Positions 34,137 to 44,161 of a DNA stretch of 64,000 nucleotides are shown in pieces (the stretch's first letter is position 1; each line of letters starts with the position of its first letter). This DNA comes from Pantoea allii. Lineage in GTDB: Bacteria; Pseudomonadota; Gammaproteobacteria; Enterobacterales; Enterobacteriaceae. The stretch spans positions 62,001-126,000 of the forward strand of contig NZ_NTMH01000022.1 of NCBI RefSeq assembly GCF_002307475.1, read 5' to 3'. The notes under the pieces are model-generated. The model did no database searches. It was not told the DNA's origin and worked only from the letters and a program-made list of their open reading frames with translations. The translations under genes were made by a program, and so were the position numbers.

Positions 34137-35573
34137 TTATGACGCCGCGTTCGAGGGTTTTGTTAATCGCTTCACGCCGGGGTTGTCGACAGCAGGCTGG
34201 AGACGATGCTTTTTACGTCGGCCAATGGCGGCCACGATCAGGGCGAAACGGGCTTCGTTGAGCCTGTAGCAGAACCCCATGATCAGCGCCGCGACAATCG
34301 CCAGCGTGCAGGGCCAGATAAAGATCAACTGCCTTAACCCCGCCAGCGTAGCGCTACTTTGTACGGTGTTCGGCACGTAGCCTATCTGCGTCAGCATCAG
34401 GCCGGGCAAAAATCCCGCCAGCGCGGCAGAAATTTTACGAAAGAAGGTGTAGCCGGTGTAACAGGCACCTTCTGCCCGAATACCGGTTTTCCACTCGCCG
34501 TATTCTACGGTATCCGGTACCAGCGCCCAGTTAAGGCTGTTGACGAACGCCGTGCCGAAAAATGCCACGCAGGAGAACATGACGAACAGCAGAGAGCTGT
34601 TCCCCCAGAGAAAGTTACACAGATCGCCCACGGCCCACAGGAGTAACCCACCCAGGTAGACCTGTTTTTTACCGAACTGTTTTACCGCTGTGGGCACCAG
34701 CAGCACCCCGACCAGGATACAGCCCATACTGAAAAAGCCCATCCAGGCGAGCAGATGCACATCATTCAGGACGTACTGGGTGTAATACACCTGGATGGCC
34801 AGTTTGATGTTAAACGCCGCCAGGGTACACAGGTTCGCCAGGCACAGGACGCGTAACGGTGGATTGTGGAAGATAGCGCGAAATGCCGTTGCTACGCCGG
34901 GTTTATGATGGGCTGGCGTGACCTCCACATAGCGCTCTTTGACGCCGCGGTAACAGCAGGCCATGCACAGCATTCCGCAGGTCACAAAGAGCGCAGCAGC
35001 CACCTGATAGCCCAACGCGCTTTTGCCGACAAACAGCGACTGGATTGGCATAAAGCATACGGTACACACCAGCAATCCCAACGTTGCCCCACCTTGTCGC
35101 CAGGCGGCAAGATGAGCGCGCTCAGTGGGATTTTTGGTGATAGCCGGCACCATGGCCCCATACGAACAGTTCATCAGGCTGTAAAACAGGCCGAACATCA
35201 TAAACAGCGCCGTCGCGATCGTGGTCTTTACCGTCAGGCTAAAGTCGTTAGCAACAAACTGTGCCGCCGCCACCAGCGCTACCGGCAGTGAGAAACAGAG
35301 AATAAACGGCCTGAATTTGCCCCTGGTGCCAATATGGCGGCGTGAATCCAGCACAATGCCGGTGAACATATCCGTGACGGCGGTGAAGAATTTGGCCACC
35401 AGGAAAATCACGCCGCCGTACCAGGCTGGCATGCCCAGCTCATCGGTGTAGAACTTGAGTAAATAAAGCGTCCCAATAGTCAGCATCAGGTTGGAGCCAA
35501 AATCACCGAGGCCGTAAGCAAACTTCTCGCGCAGAGGGAGTTTCAGCGTGAGGGGATCGGAGCCTGTATTCAT
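34137..35573 (-). CDS. yihO: YihO, sulfoquinovose/sulfoquinovosyl-glycerol MFS transporter
   Basis: GPH-family major facilitator (12 membrane segments, 478 residues) closely matching E. coli YihO, proposed importer of sulfoquinovose or its glycoside. N-terminal LKLPLREKFAYGLGDFGSNLMLTIGTLYLLKFYTDELG is highly conserved. I choose the ATG at 35573 (AAGGA upstream) over one 12 codons earlier. Last gene of the leftward sul operon. The C-terminus is rich in basic residues, slightly longer than E. coli YihO. Confidence 0.93.
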   Translation of the reverse strand: MNTGSDPLTLKLPLREKFAYGLGDFGSNLMLTIGTLYLLKFYTDELGMPAWYGGVIFLVAKFFTAVTDMFTGIVLDSRRHIGTRGKFRPFILCFSLPVALVAAAQFVANDFSLTVKTTIATALFMMFGLFYSLMNCSYGAMVPAITKNPTERAHLAAWRQGGATLGLLVCTVCFMPIQSLFVGKSALGYQVAAALFVTCGMLCMACCYRGVKERYVEVTPAHHKPGVATAFRAIFHNPPLRVLCLANLCTLAAFNIKLAIQVYYTQYVLNDVHLLAWMGFFSMGCILVGVLLVPTAVKQFGKKQVYLGGLLLWAVGDLCNFLWGNSSLLFVMFSCVAFFGTAFVNSLNWALVPDTVEYGEWKTGIRAEGACYTGYTFFRKISAALAGFLPGLMLTQIGYVPNTVQSSATLAGLRQLIFIWPCTLAIVAALIMGFCYRLNEARFALIVAAIGRRKKHRLQPAVDNPGVKRLTKPSNAAS

Positions 35574-35618
35574 AAGTGATCCTTTTAGCGCCGCGACCGG
35601 CGCAGTCACAGAGCCAAA

Positions 35619-37013
35619 TCAGCGCTGACGTTTACGGGCATCAATCTCTTCAATGATACGGACGTACATTTTTTCATTGAGGTTGTAGAAGCAGCCCATT
35701 GCCACAATCGTGGTGACCGCCAGCGCGCCGGGATAAATAAACATCAGCTGCTTTAAGCCCTCGACAGTGGCAGCAGACTGAATGACGTTGGGGACATAGC
35801 CGATTTGCGTCAGCATCCAGCCGGGGAAGAAGCCAGCCAGCGCCTGGGATACCTTACGGAAGAAGGTAAAGCCGGTATAAACCGTGCCTTCAGAACGGAC
35901 GCCCGTCCGCCATTCGCCGTACTCTACGGTATCGGACACCAGCGCCCAGTTGAGGCTGTTCACAAAGGCAGAGCCAAAAAAAGCCAGGCAGGACCAGGCG
36001 ACAAAACTGACCGAACCGCCACCGATAAAATAGTTGAGCAGGTCACCGACAACCCAAATCACTAATCCACCGATATACACTTTTTTCTTGCCAAAGCGCC
36101 GCACCGCGCCCGGCATCATGAACACGCCGATAAAAATGCATCCCATGCTGAAAAACCCCATCCAGGAAAGCAGAACGGGATCGTTGAGGACGTACTGCGT
36201 GTAATACACCTGAATCGCCAGCTTGACGTTAAATGCCCCCAGCGTGCAGAGGTTGGCAATGCACAAGATAAACAGCGGCCGGTTACCGGCTATCGCCCGA
36301 AAAGAGGCTAACAGGCCAGGCTTTTGGGTCGGGTTGGCTGGCGCACTGTCGACATAGCGTTCTTTTACGCCCGCGTAGCACCACCACATGAAAAACAGCC
36401 CAAACGCCGAAAACAACGTGGCGGCTACGATGTAGCCCAGTTGCGCATTCCCTTCAATCAGGTTCATCACCGGGACAAAACCCACCGTACAGATCAGCAG
36501 GCCCAGCGTTGCGCCGCCCTGTCGCCATGCGGCCAGCGAGGCCCGTTCGTTAGGGTTTTTCGTCATGGCCGGCACCATCGCCCCGTAGGAGCAGTTCATC
36601 ATGCTGAAGAACAGGCCGTAGAGCATGAAGAGCACGGTTGCCACTATCGTTTTGCCGGTCATGTCGAACGGCGTTCCAACAAAATTGGCGATAGCCAACA
36701 GGGTCACCGGAAACGCGGCATACAGCACAAAGGGGCGGAACTTGCCTTTCGGGCCAATCCTGCGCCGCGAATCCAGCATGATGCCGGTGCCCATATCGGT
36801 AAAGGCAGTAAAAAACTTGGCAACCAGAAAGATGATTCCGCCGTAGGTGCCCGGCAGCTCCAGCACGTCGGTATAAAACTTCAGTAGATAGAGCGTACCG
36901 ATATCTAACAAAATGTTTGAACCCAGATCGCCCATGCCATAGGCGACTTTCTCTTTAAAGGGCAAACGTAATGTTGCCGGTTCATTGCCGGAAGGAAGGG
37001 GTTGCTGGCTCAT
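35619..37013 (-). CDS. yihP: YihP, GPH-family MFS transporter of the sulfoquinovose operon
   Basis: 464-residue paralogue of YihO, same family and topology. In E. coli YihP is proposed to handle 2,3-dihydroxypropane-1-sulfonate export or sugar import; the direction has not been firmly shown. Conserved LRLPFKEKVAYGMGDLGSNILLDIGTLYLLKFYTD near the N-terminus. Sits between the TauE/SafE gene and yihO on the same strand. Confidence 0.92.
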   Translation of the reverse strand: MSQQPLPSGNEPATLRLPFKEKVAYGMGDLGSNILLDIGTLYLLKFYTDVLELPGTYGGIIFLVAKFFTAFTDMGTGIMLDSRRRIGPKGKFRPFVLYAAFPVTLLAIANFVGTPFDMTGKTIVATVLFMLYGLFFSMMNCSYGAMVPAMTKNPNERASLAAWRQGGATLGLLICTVGFVPVMNLIEGNAQLGYIVAATLFSAFGLFFMWWCYAGVKERYVDSAPANPTQKPGLLASFRAIAGNRPLFILCIANLCTLGAFNVKLAIQVYYTQYVLNDPVLLSWMGFFSMGCIFIGVFMMPGAVRRFGKKKVYIGGLVIWVVGDLLNYFIGGGSVSFVAWSCLAFFGSAFVNSLNWALVSDTVEYGEWRTGVRSEGTVYTGFTFFRKVSQALAGFFPGWMLTQIGYVPNVIQSAATVEGLKQLMFIYPGALAVTTIVAMGCFYNLNEKMYVRIIEEIDARKRQR

Positions 37014-37060
37014 GAGTTATCTCCGCAGCCCCACTGAGAAAGTCAGTGAGGCTGCTTTTT

Positions 37061-37954
37061 TCAGGATGGGTTAGACGGGTTCTGCTGCGCAATGTCAGCC
37101 CGGATAGCCGCCACTTTTTTGCCAAACAGCAGCTGCATCACGGCCAGCAAGCCAAACGACGGCACCAGCACCCACCATGCGGGGATAGCCAGCGCGCCCT
37201 TAATCAGCATGGAGCCGGAGGCAATCAGCAGGAGAAACACCATCAGGCGGAAAGCACTGACGGAAATGCGCTGGTGCACGTACTGGCCCACTAACGATCC
37301 CAGGATCATGGTGGGAATGCAGAACATCACCAGCTTGATTGTTGAGATTGTTAACATGCCGCTGGTGGTCAGGCCGCCAATAATGGCGATGTTATTCGCG
37401 GTGAAAAACGCATTGAGTGTGCCGCGAAAAGCCGCCGGTGCCAGATTCCTTAACATGCCGTAGATCACCACCGGTGGGCCGTTGGTGGCAAAAGCCGATC
37501 CCAGCGCCCCGGCAATCACGCCCGTTGGCACCACAATCCAGTTTTTGTCATACACAGGCAGACGAGGAATAAACAGGCTGTAGAACGAATACAGAATCAG
37601 GAAGGTGCCCAGTCCGGTTTTCATGATGTAATCCGGGAAATTGGACAGCGCGTAGATCCCCAACGGGATACCGGCAAACGAGAACAGGATCAGCACCAGG
37701 GCTGACTTCCAGTTGGTTTCTTTGCGCGACAGCCAGGCGGCATACAGCGCGGTTGCCGTACCCACGATGACCGACATCGGGGCCGCCATTTTGACCGGCA
37801 GCAGTAAGGTTACCAGCGGCATGGTAACCAGTGCACCGCCAAACCCCGCACAGATGCCGATAAAGGTGTACAGGAACATAATGGCAATAATGATCCAGAC
37901 CACATCGGTGGTGATTTCCAGCCCTTCCGGTGTAAACAGAGTAAAGAAGTCCAT
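37061..37954 (-). CDS. TauE/SafE-family sulfonate exporter within the sul operon
   Basis: 297-residue membrane protein of the TauE/SafE/YfcA family, about eight membrane segments with the duplicated family pattern (FAGIPLGIYALSNFP; TNGPPVVIYGMLRNL). Members export sulfoacetate, sulfolactate or related organosulfonates in other sulfoglycolytic or taurine loci. Start at 37954 has GGGAGAAA upstream. The gene is inserted between yihP and yihQ; the E. coli operon has no such gene. Likely exports the end product 2,3-dihydroxypropanesulfonate. Confidence 0.88.
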   Translation of the reverse strand: MDFFTLFTPEGLEITTDVVWIIIAIMFLYTFIGICAGFGGALVTMPLVTLLLPVKMAAPMSVIVGTATALYAAWLSRKETNWKSALVLILFSFAGIPLGIYALSNFPDYIMKTGLGTFLILYSFYSLFIPRLPVYDKNWIVVPTGVIAGALGSAFATNGPPVVIYGMLRNLAPAAFRGTLNAFFTANNIAIIGGLTTSGMLTISTIKLVMFCIPTMILGSLVGQYVHQRISVSAFRLMVFLLLIASGSMLIKGALAIPAWWVLVPSFGLLAVMQLLFGKKVAAIRADIAQQNPSNPS

Positions 37955-37968
37955 AATCTTTTCTCCCG

Positions 37969-40026
37969 CTACTGTGGCAATGTTTGGCTGCCTGTTAACC
38001 CTAATGAAGCAAACAATGGCTGCCATTCGCTGTCGGCACGATAAAACACCGGCGGTTTGCCCAGCGGGGCGGCGACGGTGATGTCACCGCCGTTAACCCT
38101 TTCACCGGTCCACATGTTGACCCAGTGGTCTTCGGGCAGGTAGAGCGACCAGTCGCGGCGGCCTTCTTCATAGACCGGCGCAACCAGCAGGTCACGCCCC
38201 AACAGATATTGGTATTTCAGCGCATAGGTGCGGGCATCCGCTTCATAGTGCAGAAATAACGGACGCATAACGGGCAACCCGGCGCGGGCGTTCTGCGCGA
38301 CAGCCTGTTTGAGATAGGGTTTTAACGTGGTGAAGATCGTGGACATGCGGGCAAAGTGGGCAATGGTTTCTTCATCGCTATCGAACTGCCAGTTATCACC
38401 GGGACGGTTCCCTTCATGGGTGCGCATCATCGGGGTAAAGGTATTGAAGTCACACCAGCGAAGCAGGAGTTCTTTACTACGTTGCATCCCATACAGCGTG
38501 GTGTAGCCACCGATATCGCTGTGATGCAAACCGTGACCACTCATCGCCAGTGACAAGGCGGCAGGCACCACCGAGGCCAGGCCATCGTCCAGGCTCCAGT
38601 CCACATTTTGATCACCGGCCCACATCATCACGGAGTACTTCTGGCTGCCGGTATAACCCGCGCGCATAAAGAACAGAACGTCACCGAGTTTGCCGGTTTC
38701 TTCCAGCGCCTCATAGTTGCACTTCGCCCATAGCGCCGGCCAGGCGTTATGCATAATTTCGGCACTGACGCCGTTGTGCAGGTGGGTGTCCGTCGGCAGG
38801 TACTCGCCAAAATCCGCCATCCAGCCGCGACAGCCCAGGGCAATCAAATTATCTTTGATCACGCCTTTGAACCACTGATATGCCTCCGGATTGGTGAGAT
38901 CGACCACGCCCGCATAAAACTCGCCAAATTCGACGTGGTAATCCTGCCCTGCCGCATCTTTGGTCAGATAACCCTTGCGGGCGGCCTCTTCGCACAGACT
39001 GCGGTCGCTGGCCACATAAGGATTGATATACGACAGGAACTGTACGCCTTCCGCTTTCCACTGCTGAATACGCGCGTCCAGATGGGGATAACGCGCGCTG
39101 TCCCACTGCCAGTTCCACATCACGCGCTTGCCGAAGGAGGTCATTCGGATGCCGGACCAGTCCTGCGCCCAGATACCGTTCACTTTCACGCCCGCCTGCC
39201 GCATTCTGTCCAGCTTCTGCTGGCATACCTCGGTGCCACCCTGAATACCCAGCGTGATGCCATCGTAAACCCAGTCAGGCAGTTCCGGCTGACGACCCAA
39301 CAGGGCACTCATTTTTTCCAGCAGAGCAATATAAGTGTCAGCGCACTCAAAACGTAATGTGGCGTTATTTTCCCAGAAAGCCAGTTCGTGGTAATCCGCG
39401 GCACTGAAGTCAAAATTCATGTAGCCGCTGTTATCCACGTGGCAGTAGTACTTCTGGCTGCTGACAAACGTCGGCTGCGGGAAGAAGGTCCAGTAGTAAT
39501 CCCCCCCGGCATTCTCGGCACAGTCAGCCTGCCAGGTCACCGCGCTTTTTTTATTGCGCCCGACGCCCTGTTCGCTGGTCCAGAGTGGGAAAGGTTTACC
39601 TCGCAGATCAAAACAGGAGAATTGCTCGCCACAGCCGTAGATGTGATCGTCTGCCTGCGCTGACAACCTCAGCCAGATACGATTAAGCCCGCCAGAATCA
39701 TTTGTCAGCGCAAGCTGAAGGCGGCCTTTTTCATCCGTGCCAATCGTCAGCGTGGCACTGAACACCTCGCCGCGTGAGAAGCGTACCGTCCAGCCGGTGT
39801 CCTGGGTGGTAATCACCGCCTCTGTGAGCGCCAGCTTTTCATTCAGCCGGTCTTTGATGCTGAAATTGCCGCGAAACATATCGATATCGGCCTTGCCGTT
39901 GCCAATCCACAAACAGGGTTTTTCCTTGCTGTGGCTCATAATCTGTCGGTTTTGATAAGTCAGTGAAAAGCCGTAACCGGCGGCAGTAAGCGTTACGCCT
40001 GCCGTCTCAGGATGTTGTAAGTGCAT
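37969..40026 (-). CDS. yihQ: YihQ, sulfoquinovosidase (GH31)
   Basis: GH31 alpha-glycosidase that releases sulfoquinovose from sulfoquinovosyl glycerol and plant sulfolipid headgroups. The nucleophile Asp lies in WMADFGEYLPTD and the acid/base Asp in WAGDQNVDWSLDDG; sulfonate-recognising residues of the QQRWY set are seen in AQDWSG, GKRVMWNW (Arg, Trp) and the GGYTTLYG Tyr. 685 residues against 678 in E. coli. Begins from ATG at 40026; cytosolic, no signal peptide. Confidence 0.96.
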   Translation of the reverse strand: MHLQHPETAGVTLTAAGYGFSLTYQNRQIMSHSKEKPCLWIGNGKADIDMFRGNFSIKDRLNEKLALTEAVITTQDTGWTVRFSRGEVFSATLTIGTDEKGRLQLALTNDSGGLNRIWLRLSAQADDHIYGCGEQFSCFDLRGKPFPLWTSEQGVGRNKKSAVTWQADCAENAGGDYYWTFFPQPTFVSSQKYYCHVDNSGYMNFDFSAADYHELAFWENNATLRFECADTYIALLEKMSALLGRQPELPDWVYDGITLGIQGGTEVCQQKLDRMRQAGVKVNGIWAQDWSGIRMTSFGKRVMWNWQWDSARYPHLDARIQQWKAEGVQFLSYINPYVASDRSLCEEAARKGYLTKDAAGQDYHVEFGEFYAGVVDLTNPEAYQWFKGVIKDNLIALGCRGWMADFGEYLPTDTHLHNGVSAEIMHNAWPALWAKCNYEALEETGKLGDVLFFMRAGYTGSQKYSVMMWAGDQNVDWSLDDGLASVVPAALSLAMSGHGLHHSDIGGYTTLYGMQRSKELLLRWCDFNTFTPMMRTHEGNRPGDNWQFDSDEETIAHFARMSTIFTTLKPYLKQAVAQNARAGLPVMRPLFLHYEADARTYALKYQYLLGRDLLVAPVYEEGRRDWSLYLPEDHWVNMWTGERVNGGDITVAAPLGKPPVFYRADSEWQPLFASLGLTGSQTLPQ

Positions 40027-40068
40027 TCTGACCTCTGTGTTGTAGGATAAAGAAGGTAAGGTTTGGCG

Positions 40069-40911
40069 TTATTTGAGCCGATCACAGCCAATCGTGAACG
40101 TCATGTGATGGCGCGCCTGCGGCGCAAGAAAAATCACATCAATGCCAGAGTTGAACGCATCAGGTGGACAACTCATCGGTTCAGCGGCCAGGCCAGTGCG
40201 GCCAAGTTTTTCGCCGCTGTAAATTTGCAGCCAGGGTTGATGGCTGCGTAAGAAAACCGAAAGTGATTGGTGTGGGCAGGTTAATCGCACCGCCCATTCG
40301 CGTCCGGCCGTGCGGGTGTTCACACTGCAGTCGATCTGCGTCGATGCCAGCCGACGCGGGGTAAGAAAATCCCCTTCAGCAATCGCCGCGGGCAGCGTAA
40401 GCAGGCAGTCATCGACCTGGGTCATGTTGCAGGTCAGATAAGGATGCGAGCCAACTCCGTAAGGCGCGGGTTGATTGCCCACATTCTGGCTGCTGAGAGT
40501 GACCTGTAGGCCCTGCGCGGCATCAAGTCGGTAAGTGGCCTGCGACAGCAATGCAAATGGGTAGCCGTAACTGGGCGGCAGAAATACCGTTAAGGTCGCC
40601 TCGCTGTCCGTCTGTTTGGTAATCTGCCAGTCACGCCAGGCCAGCAAGCCGTGAATGGCGGTGCCCCCTTCGTGGTCGTTGATTGGGAGCTGAAGCAGAT
40701 TGCCGTTATGACGCCAGGTTCCCTTCGCGATGCGATTGGGCCAGGGAATAAGCACTTTGCCCATATGCGCCAGCGGCATGATTTCAGGCGGATGTGGGAG
40801 CACCAGGTGGTGGTCAGCGTGCCTCAATTCAGCCAGGCCGGCACCCACGGTAACGATTTTTGCCTGATAGTCTCCGGCACGAAGAACAAGGGTTTGTCCG
40901 CTGCTGTGCAT
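40069..40911 (-). CDS. yihR: YihR, sulfoquinovose mutarotase (aldose 1-epimerase family)
   Basis: 280-residue galactose-mutarotase-like protein that speeds interconversion of sulfoquinovose anomers after YihQ hydrolysis. Family features: RIAKGTWRHNG, conserved His in TAIHGLLAWRDW and GVGSHPYLTC, and a C-terminal catalytic Glu in LAAEPMSCPPDAFNSG-like context. Placed between yihQ and yihS as in E. coli. Slightly shorter at the N-terminus than the E. coli entry. Confidence 0.93.
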   Translation of the reverse strand: MHSSGQTLVLRAGDYQAKIVTVGAGLAELRHADHHLVLPHPPEIMPLAHMGKVLIPWPNRIAKGTWRHNGNLLQLPINDHEGGTAIHGLLAWRDWQITKQTDSEATLTVFLPPSYGYPFALLSQATYRLDAAQGLQVTLSSQNVGNQPAPYGVGSHPYLTCNMTQVDDCLLTLPAAIAEGDFLTPRRLASTQIDCSVNTRTAGREWAVRLTCPHQSLSVFLRSHQPWLQIYSGEKLGRTGLAAEPMSCPPDAFNSGIDVIFLAPQARHHMTFTIGCDRLK

Positions 40912-40944
40912 AGCTGGTACTCCCGTTTTTAGGTTTTTTAGGGA

Positions 40945-42186
40945 TTATTTCGCGTTACAGTCCAGTAAGCCTGCCGCCACAGCCGGTGCCAGGCCCGGAG
41001 CCAGTGGAAGGCGCGGGATCACCAGGCAATGCAACAGGTGATAGATATCCTGTTTGCCGTCCCACACTTTGGTGGTCACCTTGTTTTCGCAATCCAGCTC
41101 TTGCCACCATGAGCCGTTCTCGAAATCCATCATGTAGGTGATGCAGTAATCCCACCATTTCTGGTACCAGGCTTCGTATTGCGCTTCACCCGTAACGGTA
41201 TATAAGGCGTAAGCCGTGCCCATTGCCTCGACCACGGGCCAGCGCACTCTTTCACTTACCACAGGCTTGCCCTCCCAATCGACGGTGTAAACAAAGCCGT
41301 CTGCGCCATCCGGCGCCCAGGCATCGCGAATGGTGGCGTGGAATAACCCCTTCGCATCTTCAATAAGCCAGGCCGGCGGCGTTTCGAAGCGCGCCTCCAG
41401 CGCAGCATGCAGATGCAGCATCAGGCGTCCCCACTCAATCCAGTGTCCAGGCGTACCGCCGTAAGCCCGGAAGCGGTGAGCCGGATTCTCTTTGTTGTAA
41501 TCGCGCAGGGGATTCCAGTCAGTATCGAAGTGCTCATTGACCCGGTACTCACCGTTGCGCGCGACGTCGTGAATGATCACCGAGGTGACACGCAGGGCGC
41601 GGTCCAGCCATTTCTTATCGTGCGTGACGTCATAGACAATCAGGAAGGCTTCCACGGCGTGCATATTGGCGTTGCCGCCACGGTAGTCTTCTGTCTTGCT
41701 GAAGGCTTCATCCCAGGACTCCAGGCACATCTGCTCGTCTTCACTCCAGAAGTACCGCTCGATCACGTCGATAGCGTCATTCAGCAACTGACGGGCAGCA
41801 GGATGCCCCGTCGTGACCGCGCTGGCCGCGCCCAGTAGCACGAAAAAGTGCTGATAACCCTGCTTGGAGGCATCGACAACACCTTCATCGTTTACGCAGG
41901 CGTACCAGCCGCCGTACTTTTTATCGCGCAGCGCGCCATTCAGGGCGTTAATACCGTGTTCGACCAGTGAGTAAGCCCCCGGGCGGCCCATTGAGGCGGC
42001 CACGGCATAGACATGCAGCATGCGTGCGGTAATCCACAGGTGCGTACCCATATCAGGTTTTACCTGGCCGGTATTTCCCAGCCAGCCAAATCCAGTGGGG
42101 ACCGCTGCGTTTTTACCAAAGTCGAGAATTCGGTCCGTTTCCTGTTCGAGCCAGCGGTTGTGGCTCAATGTGTTAAACCATTTCAT
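40945..42186 (-). CDS. yihS: YihS, sulfoquinovose isomerase
   Basis: AGE-superfamily (alpha/alpha)6-barrel isomerase, 413 residues as in E. coli, converting sulfoquinovose to 6-deoxy-6-sulfofructose (and sulforhamnose); it also isomerises mannose/fructose in vitro. Catalytic histidines are visible in [17 protein letters not shown] and near the C-terminus in [15 protein letters not shown]. Next to yihT with a 14-base gap. Confidence 0.96.
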   Translation of the reverse strand: MKWFNTLSHNRWLEQETDRILDFGKNAAVPTGFGWLGNTGQVKPDMGTHLWITARMLHVYAVAASMGRPGAYSLVEHGINALNGALRDKKYGGWYACVNDEGVVDASKQGYQHFFVLLGAASAVTTGHPAARQLLNDAIDVIERYFWSEDEQMCLESWDEAFSKTEDYRGGNANMHAVEAFLIVYDVTHDKKWLDRALRVTSVIIHDVARNGEYRVNEHFDTDWNPLRDYNKENPAHRFRAYGGTPGHWIEWGRLMLHLHAALEARFETPPAWLIEDAKGLFHATIRDAWAPDGADGFVYTVDWEGKPVVSERVRWPVVEAMGTAYALYTVTGEAQYEAWYQKWWDYCITYMMDFENGSWWQELDCENKVTTKVWDGKQDIYHLLHCLVIPRLPLAPGLAPAVAAGLLDCNAK

Positions 42187-42200
42187 GTGCTTTTGCCCTC

Positions 42201-43076
42201 TTAACGTTTAGCCATCATTTCATCTACGATCTCGCCCAGCCGTTGCAGCCTGGGGACGGAAACATCCCGTAACATCAGGTCGGTGTCAGGTAATCCGATG
42301 ACGGAAGACCAGACGGCACGCCCGGCCAGGAAGCCCGATGCGCCCGCCTGCATGGCCACCCGGACGGCGCGCGGGAACAATTTTTCATCAATGCCCGACG
42401 AGAGGATGACCCACGGCATGGCGATCCGATCGTTGAGCTTTTGCGCTGCCGCCAGCAGATCAGACTGTGTGCCTTTGCCAAACAGCGGCATTTCCACCTT
42501 GTAGAGATCCGCTCCGCTGTTGCCTAATTCTGTGGCGGCATCGAGGATCGCCTGCTCGCGATCAAAGCGATCGCCACGACGCGGCGGTCTCACCACCGGT
42601 TCGATAATGCTGCGCAGTCCATGGCTGTGGCAGCGCGCGTTGAAGGCCTTAACCATGTCAAGACGCTGCTGCGGATCTTCATCACTGCGCCACAGCACCA
42701 GCAGCTTGAGCGCCTTCGCGCCGTCACGCTTTACCGCCGCCGGATCGACGTTTTTATCGATCACCACGCTGTCTACCGGGATGCCATTGCCTGGAATAAA
42801 TTCATCTGCCGCGACGATCAGGCCGCAGCCGGGGGCAACCGCTTGCCGTTCGACGATTTGCTGAAAACAAAACTGTTGATCGACCAGGATCGCCGAGGCA
42901 TAGGGCGATAAAACAGTGGCGGCATTGACTTTAAACTCGGTCAGCACGCGATCGCTGACCGGAAGTGACGCGCCAGCGGCGGCGAACATCAAACGCATCG
43001 CCTCACGCTGATCGACTGCGAGCATGGCGAAACCACCTGAAGGTCGGGTGATATCGTTAAGGGTGTAATGAGTCAT
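42201..43076 (-). CDS. yihT: YihT, 6-deoxy-6-sulfofructose-1-phosphate aldolase
   Basis: Class I LacD-type aldolase splitting 6-deoxy-6-sulfofructose 1-phosphate into dihydroxyacetone phosphate and 3-sulfolactaldehyde. The Schiff-base Lys193 is in [11 protein letters not shown], the same number as in E. coli. The ATG at 43076 with GAGGAAAG upstream gives 291 residues; the frame is open 63 codons further, but that extension overlaps yihU and lacks homology. Confidence 0.95.
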   Translation of the reverse strand: MTHYTLNDITRPSGGFAMLAVDQREAMRLMFAAAGASLPVSDRVLTEFKVNAATVLSPYASAILVDQQFCFQQIVERQAVAPGCGLIVAADEFIPGNGIPVDSVVIDKNVDPAAVKRDGAKALKLLVLWRSDEDPQQRLDMVKAFNARCHSHGLRSIIEPVVRPPRRGDRFDREQAILDAATELGNSGADLYKVEMPLFGKGTQSDLLAAAQKLNDRIAMPWVILSSGIDEKLFPRAVRVAMQAGASGFLAGRAVWSSVIGLPDTDLMLRDVSVPRLQRLGEIVDEMMAKR

Positions 43077-43098
43077 GCTTCTTTCCTCTGAGTAAGCG

Positions 43099-43995
43099 TC
43101 ACAATGTGTTGGAAGTGGTAAGGCCCGCGCTGGCGCGAACATGTTCGAGAATGGCGGTCCAGTCCTCGCGTCCGCGTCCGGCAGCGCGGGCCTGGTTGTA
43201 AACTTCACGTGAGGCCGCGCCAAGCGGCATCGGTACATGCAGTTGGTTGGCGACATCCAGCGCAATCCCTAAGTCCTTGTGGGCCAGATCGATCATAAAG
43301 GCCGGTGAACAATCCCCTTTCAGGACCTTGTTGGGCCAGGTCGTGGTGAAATGCCCTTTGCCCGCAGGCGTGCCGTTCATCACCTGCAGCGCGACGTCAA
43401 ACGACAGTCCTAATCCTTCACACAGCACCGCCGCTTCCGCAGAAAGCGCATTCAGCGCGATGCTCATGTAGTTGTTGATCAGCTTGACGCGAATCCCCAT
43501 GCCAGGCACGCCGGCAGGGATCAGCGCATCACCCATCGCCATTAACACCGGCCTTGCCCGCTCAATCTGTTGTGGCGTGCCACCCGCCAGCAGCAGCAGC
43601 GTTCCGGCTATTGCGTGGTCAGATGTGCGCCCCACGGGCACGTCCATCATGCTGAAACCGCGAGCGGTCATTTCGCCGATCAGCTGATCGGTTTGCAGCG
43701 GATGGATCGTCGACATATCAATCACCAGCGCATTGGGTGACAGCGTGGTGCAAATCCCCTGGTCGCCAAACAGCACATCACGCACTACGTCGCCGTTGGG
43801 CAGCATGGTGATCGCAAACTCGGCGCCTGTTGCCGCCTCGGCTGCGGAGACGGCCGCCCGGGCACCCTTGTCGGCCAGCCGCGCGACCGCCTGACGATCC
43901 ACATCAAAGACGTTGAGCTGATGGCCTTGCTTAAGCAGATTGCTTGCCATCGGCCCGCCCATTTGCCCCAACCCAATAAAAGCAATTACCGACAT
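43099..43995 (-). CDS. yihU: YihU, 3-sulfolactaldehyde reductase
   Basis: Beta-hydroxyacid dehydrogenase family enzyme reducing 3-sulfolactaldehyde to 2,3-dihydroxypropane-1-sulfonate with NADH, the last cytosolic step. Rossmann motif [15 protein letters not shown] at residues 5-19 and the substrate/catalytic segment containing [13 protein letters not shown] with its Lys near residue 171. 298 residues as in E. coli. First gene of the leftward operon; start at 43995 faces yihV across a 166-base regulatory gap. Confidence 0.95.
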   Translation of the reverse strand: MSVIAFIGLGQMGGPMASNLLKQGHQLNVFDVDRQAVARLADKGARAAVSAAEAATGAEFAITMLPNGDVVRDVLFGDQGICTTLSPNALVIDMSTIHPLQTDQLIGEMTARGFSMMDVPVGRTSDHAIAGTLLLLAGGTPQQIERARPVLMAMGDALIPAGVPGMGIRVKLINNYMSIALNALSAEAAVLCEGLGLSFDVALQVMNGTPAGKGHFTTTWPNKVLKGDCSPAFMIDLAHKDLGIALDVANQLHVPMPLGAASREVYNQARAAGRGREDWTAILEHVRASAGLTTSNTL

Positions 43996-44161
43996 AGCGC
44001 TCTCCCAAACCCTGTGATTGTCATATTTTGTCATAATGGATGATATTTACTGTCTATTTTCGATCATATTTGTAATTTATGGTCAAAAAATTGACAGGTG
44101 TCACTTTTAAAACATTTGATGAAATTAAAATGACAGCACTGAAAAAAAGGGAGGAAGGGTC
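43996..44161. promoter_or_regulatory. yihU/yihV divergent control region with TGACA/TGTCA repeats
   Basis: Contains five TGACA or TGTCA half-sites: two in a direct repeat of TTGTCATA (44018-44025, 44028-44035), a palindrome TGACA-GG-TGTCA (44092-44103), and TGACA at 44131-44135. A plus-strand promoter is visible: -35 TTGACA (44091-44096), 18-base spacer, -10 TTTGAT (44115-44120), with the palindrome covering the -35. E. coli CsqR binds this intergenic region and is released by sulfoquinovose-type effectors, so these are likely CsqR operators. Confidence 0.65.
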
